Shown one piece after another: positions 52,215 through 60,204 of a stretch of 64,000 bases of DNA. A program made the translations under genes and the position numbers. Below the pieces are notes generated by a model. The model was given only the letters and a program-made list of their open reading frames with translations, ran no database searches and was not told where the DNA came from. Numbering within the stretch: position 1 is the first letter of the stretch; each line of letters opens with the position of its first letter. Source of the DNA: Planctomycetaceae bacterium (GTDB lineage Bacteria; Planctomycetota; Phycisphaerae; Phycisphaerales; SM1A02); the NCBI GenBank assembly GCA_947490615.1, contig CANLHK010000002.1, positions 305,101 to 369,100 of the forward strand, written 5' to 3'.

Positions 52215-53299
52215 TGGTCAGGGGCCCCTTCAAGACGGCGCTTGGCCATGAGCGCGACGGCCTGCGCGCTGGCTGAGACAGCCAGCGGATCAAACTCCAG
52301 CGGATCAGGCTCGTGAAACGCGCGCAAGTCATCCCGTTTGGCGAGCAGTGGATTGAGCGGCAAGTTTCGTGACGGCGAGCGCGCGATGAGTTCTTCGCAC
52401 GCTGGTGAGATCAGGTACTCGATCACCTGCGCCGCTGCTGCGGCATCGCCTGGACCATTCGCCACCAAGCCAATGGTGTTGGGGATGAGCATGGTTCCAC
52501 CGCCGCGCACGCCTACAGGCAAGGTTCGCGGGATGAACATCTGTAACTCCACGCCTCGCGCGATCGCAGCCAGCGCGTCGTCGCTGTCGGTGATCGCGTA
52601 GGCGCACTCACCTGTGGCCACAGCCTCGACGGTCGCTGCGTTGCCACCAAGAAGGACGCGAGTTCCATTGAGGCGCAGACCATCAAGCCAACGCGAGAAG
52701 GCAGCTTCGCCCCAAACTCTCGCCAGTGCAGCCATGTGCGCGTTGGTGGTGCCAAAGCGTGGATCGGCGATGGCAATCGCTGCGTCACTCCCGCGCGCGA
52801 GTCCTGGTGTCGCCAACGCCTCCCACTGATTGATCGGTGGCCGACCAGGACGCGCCACGATCACGCGCGCGCGCGCGGCAAACGCTAGCCAACGCCGAGC
52901 TTCATCGCGATGTTGTTTCGGCCACGCGGACCAAAGCGCGTCAGGCAACTCGTCGAGCACACCATCAGCCGCGAGCCGCACCACCGCGAGCGACTCTGAA
53001 CTCCAGAAGAGTTTCACACGCGGATGATCACGCTCTGCGCGCAGGCGCGACTCGAGTGCATTGGTCTTGGTCGCCTCGGTATCGAACACGGCAACGACTT
53101 CGACAGCCGTAGCGCGTTGACAAGCAGCGAGCACTTCACGCGCGAGGAGGTCATCGACCGAGACAGCCGCGGTGATCGATCCACCCGCGGCATGATTGGA
53201 ACTCGAATCGTGTTGACAAGCAGTGAGGTAGGCGCCGAACGCGCCACCCATCACAAGAGCTCCACTGCGCGTCAGCATGAGGCGGCGACTCTGCACCAC
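52211..53299 (-). CDS. solute-binding lipoprotein of an ABC importer (Tat-type signal)
   Basis: 362 residues. The N-terminus QSRRLMLTRSGALVMGGAFGA leads to the lipobox LTAC; the SRRLML pattern suggests export by the Tat route followed by lipidation. The mature part resembles the Fe3+/phosphonate-type binding proteins: VDDLLAREVLAACQRATAVEV, KLFWSSESLAVVRLAADGVLDEL, ALARVWGEAAFSRWLDGLRLNG, TGECAYAITDSDDA and VIEYLISPACEELIA near the end. The ligand is unknown. The GTG start overlaps the TAG of the upstream gene, and its stop overlaps the permease gene, so the transporter pieces are translated together with the MoxR cluster. Confidence 0.85.
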   Translation of the reverse strand: MVQSRRLMLTRSGALVMGGAFGAYLTACQHDSSSNHAAGGSITAAVSVDDLLAREVLAACQRATAVEVVAVFDTEATKTNALESRLRAERDHPRVKLFWSSESLAVVRLAADGVLDELPDALWSAWPKQHRDEARRWLAFAARARVIVARPGRPPINQWEALATPGLARGSDAAIAIADPRFGTTNAHMAALARVWGEAAFSRWLDGLRLNGTRVLLGGNAATVEAVATGECAYAITDSDDALAAIARGVELQMFIPRTLPVGVRGGGTMLIPNTIGLVANGPGDAAAAAQVIEYLISPACEELIARSPSRNLPLNPLLAKRDDLRAFHEPDPLEFDPLAVSASAQAVALMAKRRLEGAPDQ

Positions 53300-55275
53300 T
53301 ACTTGCCCTGCGGCGCAGCGGATTGCTTCTTGGCGAGTTCGCGCTTGAGCGTGCCAAAGTAGTGCTTGTGCGCAGGCTCAAGGTGCAGCGGAACTTGATC
53401 CTCCGAGACCGCCGCGCCCACGCCTCCGTCCACCGACTCGCCCGTCGACTCGCGCGGCAGCACGCTCTCACCGACTTCAGGATTTGGATTCTCGATGAGT
53501 TGGCGGGCGATGATGTCGCCGCCGGCGTTCTTCGCCTTGGCCTTCTCGATCTTGGTTCCCGTGGGAGTCTTCGCCTTGGCCGTGTTGCCGCCTTCAGCGC
53601 GGCCGCCATTCTGTCCGCGCATCTGGCCGTGCATCGAGCGAAGCCCGTTGGGGCTCTGTTGTCCCGCGCACTGCCCGCCCTTACACATGCCTTCACCAAG
53701 CGTCTCGGACTGCGCATCGCACATGTTCGAGAGCGCCTCGGCCTCTTGCATCATCTGCTCAGTCACTTCGAGCTCGCTCAACATCCCGCCGAGTTCTGAG
53801 AGCGCCGCTTCAGTCCCGCCTTGCTGCGAGCCATCTTGGCCTTGTTGGCCTTGTTGGCCTTGCTGCCCTTGCTGGCCTTGCTGACCTTGTTGGCCTTGCT
53901 GACCTTGCTGGCCTTGCTGACCTTGTTGGCCCTGCTGACTTTGCTGGCCCTGCTGACCTTGTTGGCCCTGCTGACTTTGCTGGCCCTGCTGACCTTGCTG
54001 CCCCTGCTGCTGCTGGTTCTGCTGCTGGCCTTGCTGTTTTTGGCCCTGCTGTTGTTGACCCTGCTTGGCTGCGTTCGCAGCCTTCTTGACCGCGCCCGCG
54101 AACTTCTTCAGCGCCTGCTGGCTGTTCTTGGCTGCAGCGGCTGCCTTGCGAAGTTCTTCGCGCTGTTGCTCAGTAAGCGACGCCGCTTGCTCAATCGCGC
54201 GTTGCATCGCTTCAGGGTTCTTGGCGAGTTGCGCGTCGAGGCCAGCCTTTTCAAGGGCGTCCTTCATCGACTGCTGCTTTTCAGCGAGCGCTTCGAGGGA
54301 CTTCGCCATCTTGTCAAGCGCGGCTTGGGCTGCGGCCTTCTCGGCGTCACCCATCTCGTCGGAGTTCATCTTCTTCGAGAGATCTCCGAGTTCCGATCGC
54401 GCCTGCGCGAAGTCGCCTTGCGAGAGCGCCTCGGAAAACTTCGCAGTCTCGCCTTCGGTCGAGGTGAGTTCGGCGAGATCGCGCTTGAGCGCGCCGTTGG
54501 TTCGCGCGCTTTCGCCCTTGCGAACATCGTCGAGCTTGCGCTGCACTTCGCCAAGACGCTTGATCGCTTCGCGCCGATCAGCGTCGACATCTCCCTCACC
54601 GCCGACCTTGGCGTCGGCGTTGCGCGCGAGACCATTGACGGCCTCACGCACGGCGTTAGGAAGCGCAGTCGAACTCTCGGCTTCCTGCTTCACGCGCTCG
54701 AGCGCATCGGTCGTGAGTTGTTGTTTGGCAAGCGCGATGGGGTTGGCAGCGGGCGTTTCGCTCGCCCACTGGTGCACAGGGAAATAGATCTGCGCCGCGG
54801 TCGCCAGCGCCACCATGGCCAACGCTGCGACTCCGCGCAGACCCATCGGCAATGGAAACGCGACGCGCACTCGCGCAGGGACCGAAGGGTCGGATGCTTT
54901 CTCCACGGCGTCAGCGACGGCAGCGCGCGCGTAGGGATCTTGCGAACGCTCCAAGGAAAGCGCGGTCGTCAGTCGCTCCTGCAACGCCAACCGTTCATCG
55001 ATGCGCAGCGCGAGCGTGGCGTCACTTGGTGAAACGCGATGCTTGAGCAGATAGACGACTCCGCCGCCAAGCACGAGCGCACCTGCGACGAGGAAGTAGA
55101 ACGGCGCCATGTTGTCCGCTGCTGCGAACGCGGCGTTGGGCACGAACTTCAAGACCAACACCGCCAGCACGGCGACGATCGAAGCGCCGACGAGTCCAGA
55201 GGCCAGCGCGTCAAGCAACGCTGCAAACAAGATGCGTCGGCGAGCGATGGCGAGGATGCGTCGAATGCGGTCCAT
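53299..55275 (-). CDS. DUF4175-like membrane protein with coiled coil and Gly-Gln-Gln tract
   Basis: 658 residues. Two membrane helices near the N-terminus (LLDALASGLVGASIVAVLAVLVL and FYFLVAGALVLGGGVVYLL) are followed by a third near residue 145 (GVAALAMVALATAAQIYF). A long extracytoplasmic helical region (residues ~180-405) is rich in Ala, Lys and Glu. Then a tract of about 75 residues is built almost only from G-Q-Q and S-Q-Q triplets. The C-terminal part has MLSELEVTEQMMQEAEALSNMC and SAAPQGK. AAGGA lies 5 bases before the ATG, and this is the first gene of the seven-gene operon. Similar proteins accompany MoxR/VWA clusters in planctomycetes, but the function is unknown. Confidence 0.82.
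   Translation of the reverse strand: MDRIRRILAIARRRILFAALLDALASGLVGASIVAVLAVLVLKFVPNAAFAAADNMAPFYFLVAGALVLGGGVVYLLKHRVSPSDATLALRIDERLALQERLTTALSLERSQDPYARAAVADAVEKASDPSVPARVRVAFPLPMGLRGVAALAMVALATAAQIYFPVHQWASETPAANPIALAKQQLTTDALERVKQEAESSTALPNAVREAVNGLARNADAKVGGEGDVDADRREAIKRLGEVQRKLDDVRKGESARTNGALKRDLAELTSTEGETAKFSEALSQGDFAQARSELGDLSKKMNSDEMGDAEKAAAQAALDKMAKSLEALAEKQQSMKDALEKAGLDAQLAKNPEAMQRAIEQAASLTEQQREELRKAAAAAKNSQQALKKFAGAVKKAANAAKQGQQQQGQKQQGQQQNQQQQGQQGQQGQQSQQGQQGQQGQQSQQGQQGQQGQQGQQGQQGQQGQQGQQGQQGQQGQDGSQQGGTEAALSELGGMLSELEVTEQMMQEAEALSNMCDAQSETLGEGMCKGGQCAGQQSPNGLRSMHGQMRGQNGGRAEGGNTAKAKTPTGTKIEKAKAKNAGGDIIARQLIENPNPEVGESVLPRESTGESVDGGVGAAVSEDQVPLHLEPAHKHYFGTLKRELAKKQSAAPQGK
53836..54066 (-). 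repeat. 9-bp tandem repeat coding for (Gly-Gln-Gln)n
   Basis: On the plus strand the stretch is an array of the 9-base units TTGGCCTTG, CTGACCTTG and close variants. On the minus strand these read as Gly-Gln-Gln, sometimes Ser-Gln-Gln. The codons vary by single bases between units, so the tract is not freshly duplicated throughout, but such arrays change length easily. Confidence 0.9.
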
Positions 55276-55534
55276 GAGATTCCTTGAATGGCCTTTGATG
55301 GCCTCGAGCGTTCTCGGGAAGTTCTTGCGCGCGGCAAACGAGGCGCCGTGGTCGGCGGCGGCTTGAGCGCCCCATTCCAACACTGTCTGTTGTCGACGCG
55401 GTGCGCCGAACTCTTGAAGAGATGATACCTCCGACGGGTTGCGGCCTCGCCGTCAACGGCCTGAAACAGGCGACTTCCTCAACGCCGCGGCGGATGTTCA
55501 GCCGTGTGACACGCCCTTGGTCCGACGACCCGCG

Positions 55535-55540
55535 TACGCT
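55535..55540 (+). promoter_or_regulatory. -10 box TACGCT, 6 bases before the BFD ferredoxin gene
   Basis: TACGCT, then GCGCCC, then ATG at 55547. Same sequence and spacing as before the metallophosphoesterase and ispD genes. Confidence 0.5.
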
Positions 55541-55546
55541 GCGCCC

Positions 55547-55834
55547 ATGGACCCCGACGACCATGTCTGCTTGTGCTTCCGCGTCTCGCTGCGGAAGATC
55601 GCGAGCTTCGTGACGCGGGAAAATCCACGGGTTGCGAGCCAGATTTCCGACTGCCTCGGCGCTGGAACTGGCTGCCAATGGTGCGTGCCGTTTCTGCGGC
55701 GACTCCATCAGTTGCACCTCGACGGAAAGCCGATGGACCTTCCCGTTTCACCCGAGGAGTACGCGGCAAGACGCGCGCGCTACCGCGAGAAGACGGGCCG
55801 CACCGAAGATCCGCTGCTGCCAGAAACCCCTTGA
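55547..55834 (+). CDS. BFD-like [2Fe-2S] ferredoxin
   Basis: 95 residues. The C-x-C near the start (VCLCFRVSLRKIASFV) and GTGCQWCVPFLRRL about 38 residues later give the C-x-C...C-x2-C pattern of bacterioferritin-associated-ferredoxin (Fer2_BFD) domains. Such proteins donate electrons to release iron from bacterioferritin or act as Fe-S modules in other enzymes. The C-terminal ~30 residues are charged (EEYAARRARYREKTGR). It stands alone, near the feo genes, which is consistent with a role in iron use. Confidence 0.85.
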   Translation: MDPDDHVCLCFRVSLRKIASFVTRENPRVASQISDCLGAGTGCQWCVPFLRRLHQLHLDGKPMDLPVSPEEYAARRARYREKTGRTEDPLLPETP

Positions 55835-55885
55835 TTTCTGCAGAGAAACGCGGTCAGCGCAGACGCTGTGATCGTGCCCAGCCAC

Positions 55886-56641
55886 TCACGCCGCGGCGCC
55901 CGCGCGATTGATGCGGCGGATTTCCAAGGCTCGAATCGCCTGACCAAGTTCCTGCTGCGGTTCGTTGAAGCGCAGTCCCAACTCCCAGAAACCAGGCTTT
56001 CGCGCCGGCATCAGGTGCGCAATCGTGACCCGCGCATGGATGGGTGGAAGGATCGCGGGGAAGTCGGCGCGCACCACCACTTGTTCTTCGAGTCGCACGG
56101 CGATCAAGAGAGATGCGCAAACGCAAAGACCACCTTCCGAGATGTCGACGACGGTGCCGTTGCCGATTTCCGCAAGCGTCCCAGGCCTCAACAGACAGGC
56201 TTTCGGTGCGAGGTCAAAGGCGACAGGAATGCGATGAAGCCCGCGCCGTTCCTCGTGCATCAACATGGTGGGAATGGTCACGCGATAGCCGTAACGGCGG
56301 TCTGCTCCCTCGCCAGCTCCCCAGCGGCCGAGAACCTCGACTTCGCCATGGTGGAAGCCCTTCTCCGCGGTGATCGAGAGCTGCAGCCGTTCACCCGAAA
56401 CGAGCTCGCGACGGATCGCACCCTCGAATGGACGGCTGATGACGAGTCCGTCCGCATCGAGCTCGACGACATGGCCTGAAAGCGGGCTCGGAAGGACCGT
56501 GCCGTCCAATGTGCCGATGCCAATCGAGGCCCCGTTCGAGGCCGCCTGCTCGAGAATCGTGCGAATCGAGGCCTCGTCCGCGCGGGCCGCGCCGCTCTCG
56601 TAACCGAGCAGCGCTGCGATACTCCGAAACCAAAGCCTCAC
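55886..56641 (-). CDS. PilZ-domain protein (YcgR-like)
   Basis: 251 residues. The N-terminal ~125 form a YcgR-like beta-barrel (TVLPSPLSGHVVELDADGLVI, GERLQLSI). The C-terminal PilZ domain has the c-di-GMP-binding RRGLHR (RxxxR) near residue 135 and VVDISEGGLCV (DxSxxG) about 30 residues later, so both halves of the binding site are intact. It should bind cyclic di-GMP and adjust motility or surface behaviour. The GTG at 56641 has GGGGG seven bases upstream; a TTG six codons earlier is the alternative. Divergent from feoA. Confidence 0.87.
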   Translation of the reverse strand: MRLWFRSIAALLGYESGAARADEASIRTILEQAASNGASIGIGTLDGTVLPSPLSGHVVELDADGLVISRPFEGAIRRELVSGERLQLSITAEKGFHHGEVEVLGRWGAGEGADRRYGYRVTIPTMLMHEERRGLHRIPVAFDLAPKACLLRPGTLAEIGNGTVVDISEGGLCVCASLLIAVRLEEQVVVRADFPAILPPIHARVTIAHLMPARKPGFWELGLRFNEPQQELGQAIRALEIRRINRAGAAA

Positions 56642-56794
56642 GAAACGACCCCCAAGCAAGGGATCGGCGCACTCCGTTGTGGCACTCGCTGGTGGGACAT
56701 TGGAAGGGAGATCGGCCCGATCTCAGTGAAAGTTCAGCCACTTCGAAGGTCGGAGGCCTTGGTGGGGGGAAGCGGAATCCAGGATCAGGCCGGT

Positions 56795-56823
56795 TGCCGT
56801 TGCGAATCAGTCGCAATATCCTG
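56795..56823 (+). promoter_or_regulatory. feoA promoter with Fur-like operator as its spacer
   Basis: TTGCCG (56795-56800) and TATCCT (56818-56823) are exactly 17 bases apart. The 17-base spacer is the inverted repeat TTGCGA-ATCAG-TCGCAA. Its core TGCGAAT-C-AGTCGCA has the 7-1-7 layout of Fur boxes such as TGCGAAT-C-ATTCGCA, with one mismatch in symmetry. A repressor bound here would cover both promoter elements. The feoA ATG follows 20 bases after the -10 box. Confidence 0.65.
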
Positions 56824-56843
56824 CGCGCGACTCTCGTTCAGCC

Positions 56844-57182
56844 ATGCCGTCACTCGTCTCCCCCACCGTCCCGTCGACCGCACGTAGCCCGATGTCTTCC
56901 CCGCGCCCAACCCGATTGCCGCTGACCCAACTCAAGCGTGGCGATCGTGCGATGGTGGCGGACTCGACGCTCTCAGAGGACGACCGCGCGGTCCTCCACG
57001 CGATGGGACTCGACGAGCGATGCACCTTCACCGTGTGCCGCGCCAGTGCCAACGGGACTTGCATCATCCAACTTGAGGCGCGACGGCTTGGTCTGTCGCC
57101 CGAACTCGCGCGACGCATTCTCACCCGACCCTGTGACTGCCCTGACTCTTCGTGCGGTGCCTCGGATGCGCCGACGCCGTGA
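56844..57182 (+). CDS. feoA: ferrous iron transport protein A
   Basis: 112 residues. The FeoA/SH3-like domain spans residues ~25-95: LPLTQLKRGDRAMVADSTL, HAMGLDERCTFTVCRAS, CIIQLEARRLGLSPELARRI. FeoA stimulates the FeoB ferrous-iron transporter. A Cys-rich tail (CDCPDSSCG) follows. I used the first ATG at 56844; one at 56892 would remove a Ser/Pro-rich N-terminus. The stop overlaps the feoB GTG (GTGA). A Fur-like operator sits in its promoter. Confidence 0.9.
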   Translation: MPSLVSPTVPSTARSPMSSPRPTRLPLTQLKRGDRAMVADSTLSEDDRAVLHAMGLDERCTFTVCRASANGTCIIQLEARRLGLSPELARRILTRPCDCPDSSCGASDAPTP

Positions 57183-59143
57183 GCCGCGTCGCTCCGATTG
57201 ACCCCGCGCCAACTCGTGTGGCAATGGTTGGAAATCCCAATGTGGGAAAGACCTCGCTGTTCAATCGGCTCTGCGGTGTGCGCGCCAAGACCGCGAACTT
57301 CGCAGGCTCGACGATTGAGGCGCGCGTTGGAACTTGCATCGCTGAAGGCGTCGAGATGGAGATCGTCGATCTGCCTGGCGTCTACGCGATTGACCTCGAG
57401 CTCCCTGAGTCGCGCCTCTGTCGAGATTGCCTTGGCGGACGACTCGCGGGTTGCATGCCCGATGCGCTCCTCCTCGTCCTCGATGCTACGAATCTCGCGC
57501 GTGGGCTGCGGCTCTTTCGTTCGGTTGCGTCGAGCGGTCGACCGCTGGCCATCGCGCTCACCATGACGGATCTCGCGCGGGCGCGCGGACTTTCGGTGGA
57601 CGCGCATCGACTGGCCAAGATCCTCGGCGTTCCATGCGCCATCGCCAACGGCCGCGCAGGCACAGGAATGGAAACCGTGGTCGAGGCGGTGAAGGCTGCG
57701 TGCGAGGTTCCTCCCACGGTGCTCGCCGCTGGACTGCACGACGCATGGCTCGATGAGACCGTCGTAGCAAGCGTTGGTGGACCGCACTCTCTTGGCCTCG
57801 AAAGCGATCGCATGACCGATCGCCTCGATGCTGCGTTCGTGCATCCGATTCTCGGCGGCGTGGTCTTTCTTGCCGCCATGGCGCTGATGTTCTTTGCGAT
57901 CTTCCGCCTCGCGGAGATCCCGATGACGATCATCGAAGAGAGCTTCGCGTGGCTCGGCGCAACGCTCGCGAGCGTGCTTCCTGAAGGAGTGCTCACCAGT
58001 CTCCTCGTCGACGGCATCATCGGCGGAGTCGCGGGCACGGTGGTCTTCCTGCCGCAGATCTGCCTCTTGTTCTTTCTACTCGCCCTCCTCGAAGACACGG
58101 GCTATCTCGCCCGCGCGGCCTTCGTGATGGACCGCATCATGTGTCGCTTTGGACTTCCTGGGCAAGCGTTTGTGCCGTTGCTCTCAAGCCACGCGTGTGC
58201 GCTTCCTGGCATGATGAGTGCGCGCATGATTCCTGATCCGCGCGATCGACTCGCCACGATCCTCGTGGCGCCGTTCATGAGTTGCTCGGCACGCGTGGGT
58301 GTCTATGTGCTCTTGGTCACGCTGCTCTTTCCTGACTCGGGCCTTCTCGCAGGACTCGCGTTTGCGGGCTGCTACGCGCTGGGCGCGATCGCTGCGCTCG
58401 TCACTGCAGCGATCTGCCGCAAGACGATCTTGCGCGGTAAGAGTCGCCCGATGGTGCTTGAGTTGCCTCCCTATCGCGTGCCCGATCTGCGCAGTGCGCT
58501 CTTGACGACCTACGACCGCGCCTTAGTGTTTCTGCGTAGCGCAGGTACCGTCATCCTCGCCATCTGCATCGTCATGTGGTGGATCAGCGCGTTCCCGCGC
58601 GCGACTCCGCCTGAGCAAGCTGCGGCGCTCGAAGCTCAAGCGTTGGTCGCAGCGAACGCGGGCGATGAGACCACGGCACAATCGCTGCGCGATGAAGCGG
58701 CGATCCTCACGAACCGCGCGCAGCAACGCGAGTCGTTCGCAGGTCGCATCGGTGGCGCAGTGCAACCCGCGTTTGAACCGCTTGGACTCGATGATCGCTT
58801 GACCGTCGCTGTGATGACGAGTTTCCTTGCCCGCGAGGTCTTCCGCAGCACCATGACGGTCTTGGTCGGGAGCGGTGACTCCGACGACGACTCCGCCGTG
58901 GCCGATGAACTCGCGCAAGCGACGCGTGTCGACGGCACTCCGCTGTTCGACCCGCCGACGAGCGCGGCGCTCTTGGTCTTCTATGTGCTCGCGCTTCAAT
59001 GCCTGCCGACCCTCGCCGTCACGCGACGCGAAACGGGATCATGGAAATGGGCAGCGCTGCAATTCTCGTGGATGAGCGCCATCGCGTATCTCTTGGCGTG
59101 GCTCACGCGACTGCTCGTCATCGCTCTTGGAGGCGGAACATGA
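57179..59143 (+). CDS. feoB: ferrous iron transporter FeoB
   Basis: 654 residues, GTP-driven Fe2+ importer of the inner membrane. The cytoplasmic G domain has G1 GNPNVGKTSLFN, switch NFAGSTIE and G3 DLPGVYAID. The G4 motif reads TMTD instead of NxxD. The membrane part has about eight helices with the two gate motifs (LLSSHACALPGMMSARMI and APFMSCSARVGVYVLL). A soluble loop around residues 495-550 lies between the last helices. The GTG start overlaps feoA. The next small gene overlaps as ATGA, so this is a three-gene feo operon. Confidence 0.94.
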   Translation: MSRVAPIDPAPTRVAMVGNPNVGKTSLFNRLCGVRAKTANFAGSTIEARVGTCIAEGVEMEIVDLPGVYAIDLELPESRLCRDCLGGRLAGCMPDALLLVLDATNLARGLRLFRSVASSGRPLAIALTMTDLARARGLSVDAHRLAKILGVPCAIANGRAGTGMETVVEAVKAACEVPPTVLAAGLHDAWLDETVVASVGGPHSLGLESDRMTDRLDAAFVHPILGGVVFLAAMALMFFAIFRLAEIPMTIIEESFAWLGATLASVLPEGVLTSLLVDGIIGGVAGTVVFLPQICLLFFLLALLEDTGYLARAAFVMDRIMCRFGLPGQAFVPLLSSHACALPGMMSARMIPDPRDRLATILVAPFMSCSARVGVYVLLVTLLFPDSGLLAGLAFAGCYALGAIAALVTAAICRKTILRGKSRPMVLELPPYRVPDLRSALLTTYDRALVFLRSAGTVILAICIVMWWISAFPRATPPEQAAALEAQALVAANAGDETTAQSLRDEAAILTNRAQQRESFAGRIGGAVQPAFEPLGLDDRLTVAVMTSFLAREVFRSTMTVLVGSGDSDDDSAVADELAQATRVDGTPLFDPPTSAALLVFYVLALQCLPTLAVTRRETGSWKWAALQFSWMSAIAYLLAWLTRLLVIALGGGT

Positions 59144-59355
59144 TCGAGTCTCTTCCCCTTCACGACTGGCAATTCTGGGTGGCGACGGTGTTGGCAGTGC
59201 TGGCACTTTGGCTCACGCTGCGCCCGCTCCTGCCTGCGCGAAACAAGAAGAACGCCGCGTGCCCAGGTTGTCCAAGCGGAAGCGCGGCGCAGAAGCCGCC
59301 GCGCGAGAAGCCCGTGGATCTCACCATCGGCGGCAAGCGCATGAAGCGCTCGTGA
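59140..59355 (+). CDS. small membrane protein at the FeoC position (FeoB-associated Cys-rich protein)
   Basis: 71 residues. One membrane helix (WQFWVATVLAVLALWLTL) is followed by a cytoplasmic tail with NAACPGCPSG and a basic C-terminus GGKRMKRS. Short single-pass proteins with a C-x2-C or similar motif are often encoded right after feoB and are annotated as FeoB-associated Cys-rich membrane proteins; their job is unknown, perhaps metal sensing or stabilising FeoB. Start overlaps the feoB stop as ATGA. Confidence 0.8.
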   Translation: MIESLPLHDWQFWVATVLAVLALWLTLRPLLPARNKKNAACPGCPSGSAAQKPPREKPVDLTIGGKRMKRS

Positions 59356-59389
59356 TCGACGAGTCCGCGATCTCTCACCCATCCGAGAT

Positions 59390-60175
59390 TTAGAAACGCA
59401 GGTGTGCAGGTCGACCAGCAGGCGGCGCGATCTTCATGATCGCCCGCGCGAGTTCGAGGTCGTCAGGCGTGGTGATCTTGAGATTGCGCGGATCGCCCTC
59501 CACGACGAGGACGGGCGTACCGAACCGCTCCACCACACTCGCGTCGTCGGTGGTTCCTTCGAGTGCCGTCGTGGCGTAGGCACTCCTCAACAACGCGGCA
59601 TCGAACACTTGCGGCGTTTGAACCGCGTAGAGATTGGCGCGCGAAACCGTCTCGGTCACGCGCCGACCCGTCGTCGACGCCTTTCCGACATCGCCAAGGA
59701 TCAAGTCGGCAATCGCGTCGTCTTCGGCAGCGTTGAAGGCTTCATCGCCGACGCGCTTCAAGGTGTCGCGCACGGGAACGCCAGGAATGACAGCAGGTGC
59801 GACGCGCGCCGCAGCGAACAGGCGGTCGAGGAGTTCGTCGCCGATACACGGTCGCGCGCCATCGTGGACGGCAATGTGGGTGACATCGTCAGGCAGTGTT
59901 GCGAGTGCGTTCTTGATCGACTCCCAGCGCTCAGTGGTCCCACCCGCGACAATGCGCGCGCCGTTAAACCCGAGTGCAGGACCGAACCGCGTGCGAAAGT
60001 CCTCGATCTCGTGTGGCGGTGCCGCCACCACGATCGAAACGACTTCACTGCGTTTCGTGAATGCCTCGACGGTGCGCAAGAGGACCGCGCGACCACCGAG
60101 ATCTTGTGAGAGTTTGTCGCCCTCGCCAAAGCGAGTCGATCGCCCAGCCGCTGCGATGATCACTGCGATACGCAT
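59390..60175 (-). CDS. ispD: 2-C-methyl-D-erythritol 4-phosphate cytidylyltransferase
   Basis: Third step of the MEP isoprenoid pathway: MEP + CTP to CDP-ME. 261 residues with VIIAAAGRSTRFGEGDKLSQDLGG (CTP-binding; split here for the key AAAGRSTRFG), VAGGTTERWESIKNAL, HIAVHDGARPCIG, GVPVRDTLKRV, YAVQTPQVFDAALLRSAY, TTDDASVVE and GDPRNLKITTPDDLELA. All expected motifs are present. TACGCT ends 6 bases before the ATG. ispF is not adjacent. Confidence 0.94.
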   Translation of the reverse strand: MRIAVIIAAAGRSTRFGEGDKLSQDLGGRAVLLRTVEAFTKRSEVVSIVVAAPPHEIEDFRTRFGPALGFNGARIVAGGTTERWESIKNALATLPDDVTHIAVHDGARPCIGDELLDRLFAAARVAPAVIPGVPVRDTLKRVGDEAFNAAEDDAIADLILGDVGKASTTGRRVTETVSRANLYAVQTPQVFDAALLRSAYATTALEGTTDDASVVERFGTPVLVVEGDPRNLKITTPDDLELARAIMKIAPPAGRPAHLRF

Positions 60176-60181
60176 GAAGAG

Positions 60182-60187
60182 AGCGTA
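60182..60187 (-). promoter_or_regulatory. -10 box TACGCT, 6 bases before ispD
   Basis: TACGCT on the minus strand, then CTCTTC, then the ATG at 60175. It lies in the 29-base gap after the DUF342 gene, so ispD has its own start signal. Confidence 0.5.
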
Positions 60188-60204
60188 CCACGCACGCTCG
60201 CTGT

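Noticed and set aside
53836..54066. Regular short repeats could suggest a CRISPR array
   Set aside because: Units are 9 bases, contiguous and inside a coding frame as Gly-Gln-Gln; there are no spacers and no cas genes.
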